Shown: piece after piece, positions 11,766 through 24,000 of the stretch
Numbering within the stretch: position 1 is the stretch's first letter
How the letters are laid out: the number at the start of each line of letters is the position of its first letter
Origin: Sanderia malayensis
Lineage: Eukaryota > Cnidaria > Scyphozoa > Semaeostomeae > Pelagiidae
Assembly (NCBI GenBank): GCA_013076295.1
Contig: RQOL01000861.1
Location: 1,612,001 to 1,676,000, forward strand
Direction: 5' to 3'
Length of the DNA: 64,000 bases
Notes under the pieces: model-generated
Seen by the model: the letters and a program-made list of their open reading frames with translations, nothing else
The model's database searches: none
What the model was told of the DNA's origin: nothing
Position numbers and translations under genes: made by a program

Positions 11766-13581
11766 TTAAATTTCATCTTCATCACTGGAATTCTGCAAAA
11801 CCAAGTCTGCAGTTAACAGCTCAAGAGACACAGACTCTCTAGATAATTTTACATAACCATCTGACCTTGAGCTATGCTTTCTACATTGAAGATAACAACC
11901 TATAGATGTGAAAATTAAAAACAGGATTGTGCATAAAACAATTACTTTAAGGAGAACATTTTTATGTTCTATACTTTGTGTGTGTGTTGAATTTGCTAAG
12001 AATTGCTTGATATCAAGCAATGAGCCATTATTTGGTGAAGGCGTTATTTCAAGTATATGGCAGAGCATTTCGTAAATGTGAATGTTTCTAAAGGTTTCTC
12101 CGACATAGCCGCGTTTAAAAGCCGGACCCATTGCCAGAAATATCCCATGCATGGATTTTAGCTTCTCAAAATAGCCATGATTTCCAATTGTATGATTTAT
12201 ATTCTCCTTGCTCTGTTTGATGATGAAGCCTTCATCAGCGATTGCAAAGATTTGGGGAACTCTACGATGATTTTTATAATGAAGGTCATTGGGTATCTCA
12301 TGTTTCATATATGTAGTTAAATGTGGTATGCCTTTCAGTTTACTGTATAGTTTGCTAGTGTAGTTCTTTGTTGGAATCAGTGTTGCATATACATTTACCT
12401 CAATTGGATTATACCATGACCGATCAATGAAATTGTCAAGCACAATTTGGTTCTGTGGTTCTATACTTGTCATTCCGTGGTCAGACACAACAACTATATT
12501 AACCTAAAAGAGAAATTGTACATTGTAAATGACCATCGGGTGTCACATGCAAAAGTGGACAAAAGTCCTTGGGGCACACACAAGACAATGTTGTTCTACC
12601 AATCAGATCATTGAGCAAAAGAAATATTGTCAATATTGTACGAGACTGTCTCTAGAGACAACATCGTTTGGGGGAGGAGGGGGTGAAGGATAAGTGTGAA
12701 TTTGCAAAAGTCATAAGTGTCTCAGGACCTCTGTCACACCTATCACCTATTGCCAGCCAGTCCCATCATACTCTGCAGCAGCCTAGGAGCTCCACAGCCC
12801 AGCAATCTACCGATCATTTTGTAAGTTAGTACAATGCAATGCAACATGAAGTACTTACATGCTTCAAGAAGCCTTCTGTTCTCATGGTTTCCAAGAATTT
12901 TCCAAGCAGATTATCAATGGACCGGAGAGTTGAATTAACTTGTTCCGACTCAGGTCCATACCGGTGTGCGGTTCTATCAGGCTCGTCAATATAACATGCA
13001 AGGAAATTAGGAGGCTCTTTCTCTTTCAGCAATTTGATAACAAGCCGAAATCGATCTTCAGACGAGAAACTCGAATTATAAACGGGTTTATAATAATAAG
13101 GCAGTTTTCCATTGTATTTCACATTGGAACCAACCCAAAAAATAGTCGCACTTTTTCTCGCAACAGTAGCATTTGATGCCAGCTCGTTCTTAATCCAGAT
13201 TGGGGTTGTAGCATTCCACCATTTAGGATCTGTTGTTGAAGAGTTAAATGTCTCGTTATATAAAGGGTCGTACATTTTACTTCCAAGAATCCCATGTGAT
13301 TCTTCGTGTAAACCAGTTACTAAAGTGAAATGATTTGGGAACGTTTTTGTTACAAAGCTACTCTCAAGACTATTTGCTCTAACGCCATTCTCCATAATAT
13401 ACTTGAAGTTCTTGAGATTTAACCGATCCAGATAATCCCATCTGAACCCGTCAAACGAAATAAGAATCACTGTTGGAAACCTGAAAGCCTTTTTCTTGGT
13501 TGACTCAGGCCAAGAGTCGATGAAACTTAGGCCATGCAATAATTGATAAAAAACAACCCATTTTGTCAGTTGATGATACAT
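11766..13581 (-). CDS. Ectonucleotide pyrophosphatase/phosphodiesterase, ENPP4/5 type
   Basis: ENPP enzymes are type I ectoenzymes that hydrolyse nucleotide or phospholipid phosphodiesters at the cell surface with two zinc ions. Two exons, 12859-13581 and 11766-12503, join in phase for 486 residues, close to ENPP4/5 length. Visible are an N-terminal signal-like segment, SFDGFRWDYL (metal-binding Asp44), KTFPNHFTLVTG with the nucleophile Thr80, DEPDRTAHRYGP (metal site), VVVSDHGM at the exon join, and IGNHGY. One membrane segment (VLLKVIVLCTILFLIFTSIG) lies near the C-terminus, followed by a short acidic tail. The match runs along the whole ENPP4/5 catalytic domain; there are no somatomedin or nuclease-like domains as in ENPP1-3. 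Substrate cannot be read from sequence. Confidence 0.92.
12556..12735. mobile_element. Short inverted-repeat element, GGACAAAAGTCC family, copy 1
   Basis: It lies in the ENPP-like intron. It starts GGACAAAAGTCC and ends near TGTCTCAGGACCTCTGTC. The inner part has paired poly-purine and ACAATGTTGT/ACAACATCGT blocks shared with the copies at 16842-17104 and 18744-19000. Confidence 0.5.
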
Positions 13582-13981
13582 ATGGTGTGATTATTAATTT
13601 AGCCAGATAAACCCTTTAATTTCCACGATTATTTCATTTGTTATCTGCAAATTACTTCGTCATCATATTTCTTCCTTCGTCGCGAAGTAACAAGGCCTTG
13701 GAATTTGAGGTAATAATTGGCGTAGCTGCACAGGAGCTTTTGTGCTCCGCTGGTATTGTGAAAATGGCATTGTTTCTCAAGCGACAAGCAAATAAAATGC
13801 AAATGATATACCTTTACATGATTGTGATTTCACAAGTGCACAAAAAGACACAAAATGTTAAATGTTGCAAGATTGTTTTTCATTATAATCATAACTCAGT
13901 GTCGCTACATTCCTGCATATACTGAACTACTCTATTGGGTCTATCAAAACTAACCAATTTTAAAGTTGCTTGTTTACCAGA
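13582..13981. other. Intergenic, nothing identified
   Basis: This is the short interval between the ENPP-like start and the EF-hand gene stop. The plus-strand open frame at 13638-13925 has no recognisable domain. Confidence 0.4.
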
Positions 13982-16900
13982 CTAATGCTTACGTGCTTGC
14001 TGACAATAGCTGGAGACGAGAGATGAGACAGGTATATGACCATAGTCAGTGTATGCCAGGAAAGCTTTTTTCAAACTTTTTCGAAGAGTATCTGATTTGA
14101 TTCTCTCTGTGCCCAGCTCCTGCCAATGTTTATCTGCGTCTCTTAGCTTTCCTCTTTGCATTCCTCGATAAAAATTTGTCGTGATGCTGCTAACCTATCG
14201 GGCAAGATTAAAGACAAAAAAGATAAACATCTATGCAGTAACACAGGTTTCTTATTATTCATTGAATAATAGTTCTCTACATGGCAGTAGACATTGAAAT
14301 ACAAGTAGAAATTGATTGAAGAAGAAAGACGGTTGAATAAAAAAAAGGATGGTAAAAAAATTATTAAAGAAAGTTTATTAAAGAAATGACTGAAATAAAT
14401 GTGTAGGAAAGGATAGAAGAAGAGTGTTCAAAGAAGAACAATTAAGGATGATTGAAGAAGAAGTATTATTGATAAAGGAAGACTGACGAAAAATGATAGA
14501 AAAATAACTAAATGTTACCTGCTTTCTAATAAAAAATTGAATTAATGTTACCTGTTTTCTAATTGACTCCATATCATCAAAAGTAAGATCTTGGATGAAT
14601 TTATCGTTTGCCCTGGAACCTTTGCCAACTTTTTTCTTTCTGTGTAACTCCTTTATTGTTTTCAATTGAGGCAGGTATATTCCAGCAGAGTTCAATCTTG
14701 ACCGTTTTGAATACTTCAAAGATTTCAATTTTCCTTGATTGATTTCTTTGCCTATGTGTTTCTGCATGCTCTGAATAATAAAAACAAATTTCAGTCAGTC
14801 AACCCTGTAGTGTCAACCCTATATAGATTCATTGTGGTGAAATGCTGGTGAAGGGAGAGAGAGCCAGGAATAATTAACAGAAGAGGTTCCTTGACCTGAA
14901 AGCAAGTTGTACCACAAAGCAATTCGAGGGCCAGAACAAAGAAAGAAAGCCAGTCATAAGGGGGTTCGAATTGCAAAAAATTTGCATAAATAGAGGTCTA
15001 TAGACTGATTTCTTAGTGATCCTTGAAGGGACGGAGGATTTCGTTCGAATAAAATAGTGCTTGAGTTGTGCTCACCAGAAACTGCAAATAAATCGAGTCC
15101 CTTCTTTCCTTGGGCTTTTCTTGCGCAACGCTTTTCAAAAATTTCAGTCGAATCCTTCCACGTTTTTCTCTGTCTTGCGCAACATTTTGCTGCAAGCTTT
15201 CAAGCTGACGAATCTACAAAAGAGAACATATGATCACAGAAATGGTGGTCGAAAAGAAATCTATAACGTCCCCTAATTCCAGAGACATAAAATAATCGCC
15301 CTTCTTCTAAACACCCTTTTCAATAGACGCCTCGCATGCAGCCTGAGTAATTTAGCTTAAACGCCCCGTCGTTTGTTCGAGATACTCACTTTGTTTCTCT
15401 GCTTTGCTCTGAGTTTCTCAGATTGAGTTTGCTCTTCGAAGAACGTGTCAAGCGATGTGACCAGTGGCTGTGCATATGGACTCTTGCTGTCTGATGTGAT
15501 CTTGGTCAATTTCTTAATGTCTCTTTTCATTTGTCTCTGAGTCAGGCCAATCAGCCTTGCACCAGCTGTGTAATGCCCGATGATGTCATGGGGATTCGAA
15601 TACCTCTGCGCGTTATTGTGGTAATACCTGTTTTACATGCCACACACAGGTAATGAGGATGGCATTTTAAAAAGTATATAAAAAGATGGCCCAGGAATAA
15701 AAATATACCGATGCATCAAAGAAGTTTGTTTAACCAAAGATAAATTGCACAGTCTTTGAATAGGGAAGTTAAAGTTAGTCATGTGTGAAAGACACATTGT
15801 GTCGAGGGACCATCACAGCATAACTTGAACTTTTGTCAGGTATACTAGCATGGAAATTCATAAGATCCGATTGCATTCCCCAGGGGAACATTTCAAGCAA
15901 TCTGAACAAAACATCTCATCATACTTTACCTTACAATTTCATTGACGGAGGCCAGAGCTGACTTTTTCATGAACATTGCAATGGCATCGAAGAGAACATT
16001 TTCTTTTGGTATAGATTCGGCATCTTTTCCACGACTCACTGCAGACCAAAACACAAGGAGCATGCTATTATCTTGCTACAATACCAGTACAATATTGCAC
16101 GTAAATATAGCCAAAACCGTTTGTCGATATAGAAATATCAAACTATTTATGTAATGGATTGTGGAAAGAATGGTTGAGAAGGAAAAAGAGAAGTATTTGG
16201 TTCTGAAATCGAAATATATTGAGCTGACAAATCTATACTTACTGATGGATTGAAGAAATCTTTCTGTGTTAGCAACTAAGCGTAAGAATTCGTCGAATTC
16301 TATTTCTCCACTGCCTGAAAATATATCGAGAAAGTCGATAATATTTAATGTGCAAGGTAAAGAACTAATATAAGTAAAATAAATAAAGGTTTCAGAATAA
16401 TTGGAAGAAAGTATAAACAGATAGAAAAAGGGAATTGACTTAACAATATGAAAACTTTCAAAGGTAACTAACAATGAAAAATAACGATGGGTGCTGATAG
16501 TTAAATCAAAATGGATAAAGAATGAATGAAGATTATAAACTTAGAAGGGAAAATAATGCATACCATCAATATCCATATTGTCAAATATTTCGGCGACTTC
16601 TTCTTTGGATAAGGAGATATCAACTGAACGCAGGGCTTGGTCAAGATCCGAAGCTCCAATCGTTCCTCCGCCATTGCTGTCAAACATGTCGAAGATTTCT
16701 TTGAAAGCTGAGATAAAACAAGACCAATTTATCAATTGTGCCTTATATCAATGTCAAAGGTGGACAGTCTTTGAGCTAGCAGAGTAAAATTTGAAACGAG
16801 AAGTTGCTTAATTGTAGCTAATGAAAGAACTTCAATAGAAAACAAAAGTCCTGGGACACCAAGGATTTTAGCAAGTTTTACATGCATACTTCACCCTCTC

Positions 16901-17661
16901 CCTCCCCCCAAAACAATGTTGTCTGTGGATGCGGTTATTTTTAATATTGCAGAAATTCTTTTGGCCCCGTGATGAGAAAAGACTGGTGCACAAGACAATA
17001 TTGTTTGGGGGGAGGGGGGTCGTATTCTGCCCACAGGGAACAAAGTGTGCAGAAACATAGCATTATCCAATGAAATTTTCAGGTGTCCCAGGGAATTTTG
17101 TCCTCAATTGTTGGTCTCCATAAAACAAACTTTGAAAGAAACAAAGGACAGCTGATGTAAATCGATGGCGAATTATCATTTGAAGCAACTTAATAGAATA
17201 AGAAAGAACTAGGTACATAGTTCGTTATGCGGAGCTTCCATGGTACTCGCATGACAATCTATTTATCACAGTTGAAAAGTGAAGTATAACCACTCCCAGT
17301 TACCTGCTACTTCATCTTCTGTCATATCGTTTCGTATTCTGGCATCCTCGACCTCTTCCTGTAACGTGTTTTCCTCTCGAGGCTCCTTCACGCCGGGAAA
17401 CGGAGGACCCAAGGCGGGATCAGAAGGCACAAAATCTTCAACACTGATGGCTTTGACGAGCGTGTCACTAGCTGGACTGGCAAATCCATTTTTCTGACCT
17501 CTCCTGGGCAGGATCCGATCTTTGTTGTCCGGTGTTTTTGCGCCAGGACTAGCAAATGCCACTTTGACAACAGGCTTGAATTCAGCTCGATTCGTTTTCG
17601 CCTTAATCGTTTTCTTCTTCGGCGATGGTGTTGTCGCCGTGGCCCTCTCTCCGCGATTCAT
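13982..17661 (-). CDS. EF-hand calcium-binding protein, eight exons, family uncertain
   Basis: Exons (first to last): 17304-17661, 16564-16707, 16243-16314, 15930-16038, 15390-15627, 15076-15213, 14552-14770, 13982-14194; total 1491 nt, 496 residues. An in-frame ATG at 17712 would add 17 residues. The N-terminus is basic, Pro/Ser/Lys-rich and probably disordered. Exons 2-3 encode an EF-hand pair. The first loop (DSNGGGTIGASDLD) has Asn and Gly in place of some acidic ligands; the second (DMDIDGSGEIEFDEF) looks canonical. The C-terminal half is basic and helical with no named domain. The gene resembles animal EF-hand proteins of the EFCAB3/SPATA21 kind, often cilia- or testis-linked, but I cannot assign an orthologue. 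Confidence 0.8.
14514..14559. repeat. 33-bp duplication creating a second in-frame splice donor
   Basis: The exon-7 donor of the EF-hand gene (CTG then GTTAC on the plus strand at 14547-14552) is repeated 33 bp further into the intron (14514-14519). Use of the second donor would add 11 residues without breaking the frame. Confidence 0.7.
16842..17104. mobile_element. GGACAAAAGTCC-family element, copy 2
   Basis: It lies in intron 1 of the EF-hand gene. It begins near ACAAAAGTCCTGGGACA and ends near TGTCCCAGGGAATTTTGTCC, giving imperfect terminal inverted repeats. The interior shares CCCCAAAACAATGTTGTC and its reverse-oriented partner with the other two copies. Confidence 0.6.
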
Positions 17662-17712
17662 TGTTTTCCAAAGCACAGGAAGAAATTGCACAGAGAATTC
17701 AGAGATTCTCAT

Positions 17713-18087
17713 TCGAATTCAACTGTCGACATAACTTGACAGAAACTTTGGAGAGCCTTCACTTTTCAAATGAATTATTTTATGTGACGTCAAATAATAT
17801 CCTCCCTACGAATAAGCTGAATATGGCGTCACATAGCTAGTTTCATTACATAACCCCCTTGCTTCCCTGTGAAAACAAAATAACAAAATATAATCTTAAC
17901 AAAATAAAATCTACCAATTATTCAAGACAATAACGTTTCTATGCATTCAAAATAATCAATTCCTATACGTTCAGAAGAAAAATTCAAATTCTCCAATAAT
18001 GAGATAAGGTACTTATTTGAGCTGATTAGAGAGTTTAGCAAACATCCACTCTTTGAACGCAATTAGTATCACTTAAATACAAATTAC
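17713..18087. other. Intergenic, nothing identified
   Basis: AT-rich spacer between the EF-hand gene start and the stop of the protease/ILEI gene. No exon or repeat was recognised. Confidence 0.4.
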
Positions 18088-21000
18088 TCATCTGAACTTA
18101 TCAGAATCCTCGAGTGTCATTGTTGCAAAAATCCACTCCTTAAAAACATTGACATTTGAGTAGACGCCGTAATGATTTGGCATTGCGCATCCAGCACCCC
18201 AGCTGACAACGCCAGCCAAATGCCAATAACCATTCAAGTCTTTGCAAGACAATGGACCTGGCAAAGAAAAATATTTCAAATGCCGTAGACAATTCAAATG
18301 CCACAAACCTCCATTTTTTTTACCCCCTATTAACCCCATCCTCTCTATCGACCCCCTTTATCCCCCTTATCTCTCTTGCTCTCTATATCAGATCCGCGCC
18401 TATTCTCTCACAAACAGCCGTGCAATCATCATCTACAATCATCTACATGCAGTAGCACACAGAATAAGGGTAGAACTGAAAAATAAAATAATCTGAAACC
18501 TCCACTATCCCCTTGACAGGCGTCTGCACCACCATGTTTGTATCCAGCGCATATCATGCGACTGGTTATCTTGCCTTTGTACGTTTTCGTACTGTTGCAA
18601 ATACTCGTAGGCACAATGGGAACTTTAACGTGATTGAGATCATCTGGATACGTTCCACCTTGAGCGATCCTTCCCCAACCACTTACATAGCAGTCATCTG
18701 GATTTAAAAGGAATCAAAGCATAAAATATTTAATCTACAATTTGGACAAAAGTCCCTGAGATAGAAAGCTACAAATTTCAGTTTCTGCACACTTTGTTCC
18801 CTGTGAGCAAAATGTGACCCCCTCCATTCCCTCCAAAACAATGTTGTCTTCTGGAGCAATCTTTTCTCATTACTGGGCCAAAGGAATTTCGGCGATACTG
18901 AAAATAACCGCCTTTAGAGACAGCATTGCTTGGGGGGGAGAGGGAGATGAAATATGCGTGAAAAACTTGCAAAAATCCTAAATGTCCCAGGACTTGTCCC
19001 CTACTGTAGCTCCCCTAGATTGTACCCAGTAATATAGAGATTGAAAGCATAGAGCTTGTGTCATATAGTTCAGAGCTTGTACAATTGTACAATACAGAGC
19101 TCGTAAAGTATAAAATAGAACTTAAGCGGTATAAAGAACCGTCCCTGTTTAATAATTCGATGAAACTCCAAGGAACATAACAAAGAATTTCAAGAAAAAA
19201 GACAACAGCACACAAATTGAGAATAATTGAGAAAATAAAAAGCTGTAAACTACCTGGATTGTAGCGATTTTCTTTGTCGAAGCAAATGGATCGGATATCA
19301 TCAGCGATTCTGGCCTTTTGCTGCAACTTAATCAAAGCAACATCATAATCGTAACTGACACGATCGTATTTCGGGTGTGAAAACATTTTCATAATGTCTA
19401 TTTTCTGTGAACCAGTTCCGCCGAAATATTTTTCCGACCCAAGCACCACCTGGAATAAATAGAAAAACATATCATACTATATACTATATGGGTAAGATAT
19501 ATTAAACTAATCTGCAAACGAAAAAAAAGACAACGAGTTGCAAGAAAAAAGTAAGATAGAAATGACAGGAAGAGTTGTTAGTTCAATAATACAACGATTA
19601 TTGCCTTACCTTCGATAATGACGTCTTCATGGTTACTTCGTCTAAACAATGTGCTGCAGTAAGAACCCATTGCTCATTGATTAGCACAGCTCCACACACC
19701 AATTTGTCCATGTAATTAATAATCGAAGCCATCCAAGGCCAGTGTCCTTTTGACGACTTCCTCCCACCCACAACGTGCTTGACTAATCTTGGCAATGGCT
19801 GAGATGAAAGACCACACGTGGAATAACCTAAAATCGTTGAAAACCAATGCATAGCAGTAGTAAGGGTTTATTGCTAAGCTTGGAGAAAGATTGGTCTGCG
19901 GATCACATCTAAACAATGGACAGTTGACTCTCGCCATCTCGAACTCGCAAGGGAAATGGAAATTTGTTCCATATTCTATTCTATTCTACATATTAATCAG
20001 CAAAACCTATAAGGCATCACACTGATGGAGATCATCATGGTGGGAGCTCGAGACATCCGAACTAAATTCACCTAAATAGAGAACGGGAGGAAATGGGAAT
20101 CTGTTCGAGATAACCGAGTTCGAGTGTTTTATGCTTTTTTTAAAGAAATGTAAATCCACATATTTTCTGAACAGTTATCATAATCCTGTTGTAATTTGTT
20201 GAAAAATATATAAAAACGTGGCTGGTCTTTTTACCTTTCCTGATAAAGACTTTGAGCTTGATGTCCTGGATTTTGCTGCCAGATTTGCTTCTGGTTTCTG
20301 CAGTCCAAGAAACTCTCTCAGGTCCAGAAAATCCGACAAATGCGTACAGCTTGTTCTTCTCAATTTCGAGCTCTGAACTGGCTCCGTACGAGCCAAGAGC
20401 CTTTCTTATCATCCAGTTGTAATCGGAGTTGCCACTTTGTGTGACGACAATGATAATTTTTCTACAAATGCAAAAAGAAACATTATTCTTAGCCTAAGGA
20501 ATAACAATTGAGATTCCACAGCAATTCAAAGTCTGAACATTTGTCTTAATGATCTTACCGTTGTGGCAATGCGCTAAGCATTTTAGCTAAAATTCTGTTT
20601 TCTGACAACTTGTCGGCGGTACGAAAGCCCAATTTCTGTTCTACTAAACCTTCAAGGAAAAGAATAAAAACATTCAATACAAGGATAATGAAATCATAAA
20701 AAAATAATAGGGTATAAAAAGGCAGATTCATCAAGTCACTGATGATAAGCTTCTTTTAGAAGGCAGTCAGTATACTGGTAGATGTAGATGTAGTCAATTT
20801 ACTATTACAGCCGGAAAATTTAAAATATTTTACCAGTATCAAAGTTGATAGTAACAAGGTTATGTCCATCAACATGCGGAGAAACATCCACTCCATTGAG
20901 CCAGATGTGGGACACTCCCTTTGGTTTGCTGTTGCTTTCATTACTCACCATCTTGCTTTCAATTTTGATTCTGATAACTATTTATAAAATAGAACGAAAA

Positions 21001-24000
21001 CAAATAAAAATTGATGTATAAGTATAATTAGATTTCTAAATATTTAACATACAGGCTTAATAATCTTGAGGTGCTTGCCAATCTCAGTAAATCAGTGCTT
21101 CTAAAGCAAACAACATTTTGGCTTCACTATATTTGGCTTCACTATATTCCCATGACACTCAGATTAGAGGGACACAGGTCTTCGTTGATACAAAACACAC
21201 CTTGCTTTGTACGAAGACACCAGGAGAATAGAATTCTAATTCTCGTCAAGCATTAAAGCACCTTGTAGTGAAACAACTGCAAGATCAGAAGCTATATCGT
21301 TACCTCAAAACCATGTACCTTGCTGGTGATATTATGAAGTCTATTATGAAGGAATCTCGCTCGTTTTATCATAGTTCTGTTTTAAGCAATCATAAAAACC
21401 TACGTTTATCATCCAATGGAACAACTTCTTCAATCTCACTTGGGCCTTGGAAGCTCTTCCGACTATTTTGTCTGATCCAGTTGACCCTGCCTGGACCACT
21501 GTAGCCCATCAAACAGTACGTGCTACAGAGGCTGACCTCGTATGGATGTGTTGCTCCAAATCTGGCTAAGAGTTCTTTGATTGCCACTTGATGTCTCGAC
21601 CCATCTGACTGTACTCCCACCAATAACACCTTTCTGTAAAAATGAATGATATTTAGCTATTAGCTGTTTAACTCGCCAAAACAATGATTAAAAGTTTAAT
21701 TTTTGGTTTTCAAGACAGCTACCGTGGTCTGACGTTCAAGAGAAACTCTTTCATTCTAACAAACTCCGAATATTTTGATGTGTCAAAAGAAATATTTCTC
21801 TCTACTTTGCCTGAAATAAAGAGACACCTTTATCAATATATTTCACTTAATCTTGTAAAACGCCTTGTAAAAGAAAAGATAAAATTGAATGTCGCAATAA
21901 ATACCACTTGCACTTTTTTATATATCTGGTATGTTTTCTTAGGGACGTGTCTATTTGGGGGAAGGCTGCTTACGAAGTTCTCCCCAATGTCTCCCCCCAA
22001 ATATCAACAAAAGTTCGAAAAAGGTTGGTTATGTAGCAAAGAAGCTTTAATTTTTTCAATTTGGACTTGAACCGTAATTCACTTACCTTCTAAAAAAGTT
22101 AATTACAAAATTAGTTGGAAAATTTCTTTTAAACGCCCCCACCCCAAAGCTAAATCGTCTAGTCACATATCTGTGTTTTCTTTCTCAATGGAGCACTAGT
22201 ACTATACAGTACCATACACCATACATTCATAACTAAAACCATGCATACAATAATCAGCATAACCTACCACTAGCAATATCAACTATCACAATGTTGTGGC
22301 CTCGTTTGTGCGAGGAATAGTCGATGCCGTTGACAATAATATAAGCTTGTCCTTGGCTGCCAGTCTTATCTTTATCGTGACACCCTTCACTTCTCATGTA
22401 GATCTTCAAGGGCTCTGAAAAACATATAAAATAATAAAAACCGGCTGGAAATGAGTTCAACATGTGTAAGAAAATAAAACAAGGTTATGGCAGAGACAGA
22501 ATCGATACTAAACTGCGCTTAAACAGTGTTTGGATGTAAATGTATGTTACTAATGATTTGACATGATTTGATGATTTGACAAAATGATTTGACAGTATAG
22601 CCAAACACTATAACCAAATAGGAGCACCAAGAAGCATCTAGCTACTTTATACTAACTTAACCTTTATTCTATGAGTATCTGACGAAGTAAATATTGCTTC
22701 TTATCAAAGTTTTCATATAAACATTCAACCGTAATTTAATAAAACACACCAACCAACTAACTTACTGGTCATTTTTGGATAAATTCCCCCTGAAGTGGTC
22801 ACCGATTTCGATATTGGTGGAGAGCTTGTTTGCAGGGTTGTCACTGGCTTCGCAGTCGTATATAAAACAGAGAATGTTGCATTGGTGGCAGGACCTTTAG
22901 TTGTCGAAGAAAGCACTGTCTTTTGTGTGGTAGACGTTGTCGTTGAATAAGCAGAACTGGAAGTCCGACCTGTCGATAGGCTGAGCTTTGTCGTCAATGG
23001 GCGTCGTGTGGGTGCGGCTTTGTTGATCACTTTCTGCAGCGCTCTGCTGAAAACGCTGATTCTCGTGAAGAGCGAATGGCGAGTCTTGTTTGACGAACAA
23101 GGCAACGTGCTGTAGCTAAACAAACCCTGCAGCACCCAGCGTCTGCTCCGATCGTCATAGCAAACAAGTGGACTGCCTTTGTCAAAATGGCATCCTCCCG
23201 CTGTACTATTTGTATTTCCTGCACACATCTGAAAAAAGTCAATGGATTCCATGGATTCAGTTAGATCTGAACCCTTCATACAAATCTTCAGACCTGAAAA
23301 TTTTGTATTTTGCATTTCTTATAAATAGTTTCTTATAAAAATTGGGTGTGCTATAACTCTCCAAAAACTGTAATGCATACTTCAAAACTCTTAACATTTA
23401 ATAGACTCGTTACTTTGAAAGCACCAATTTTTGATGCTCAACCAAGGTTATTGTAAGTTGTTATGATAATGATGACTACAAGAAATATAAATCAAACAGA
23501 CCTGACTATCTGGCAATCTTTTCTTGAGTACTTTTTCACACATGTCTTCGAATATGACTTGAAGTTTGACCTCTTGCAGTTTTCTTGCCATTCTCAACCC
23601 TCTACTTGTTTGTTTCACACCCCATCCTACGAAATAAAAAATCAGAAAACATAATAAAATTGTCTTAAGATTCATCAAGTATCCAACAAATCTCTTCATT
23701 ACATTATTCCACATGTTATAAACCTATATTTCAAGATCTTTATTACTCGACAGTTTTCCTGAAGCTCCTGAGGCAACAAACTCATCGCTAAAAGTCGTTC
23801 GAATTAACAGTCTTATTCAAATCACCCTAGTTTTACTTGATAATCCTATTTGAGTCTCACATGGGAGTCATACTGAAGAGCCTCGCTCGGAAGCATCACT
23901 TGGAAGTACTATGCAGCTCGTACCTGTCATATAGCAAGAGGCTCCAGGCATTGTATAGTAGCTTGGAGCAGGCAGGCACACATAGTTGGTTCTACTATTC

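Noticed and set aside
21684..22070. 128-residue plus-strand open frame
   Set aside because: It overlaps the minus-strand ILEI exon 21723-21810, which has the conserved SFDTSK motif and correct splice sites.
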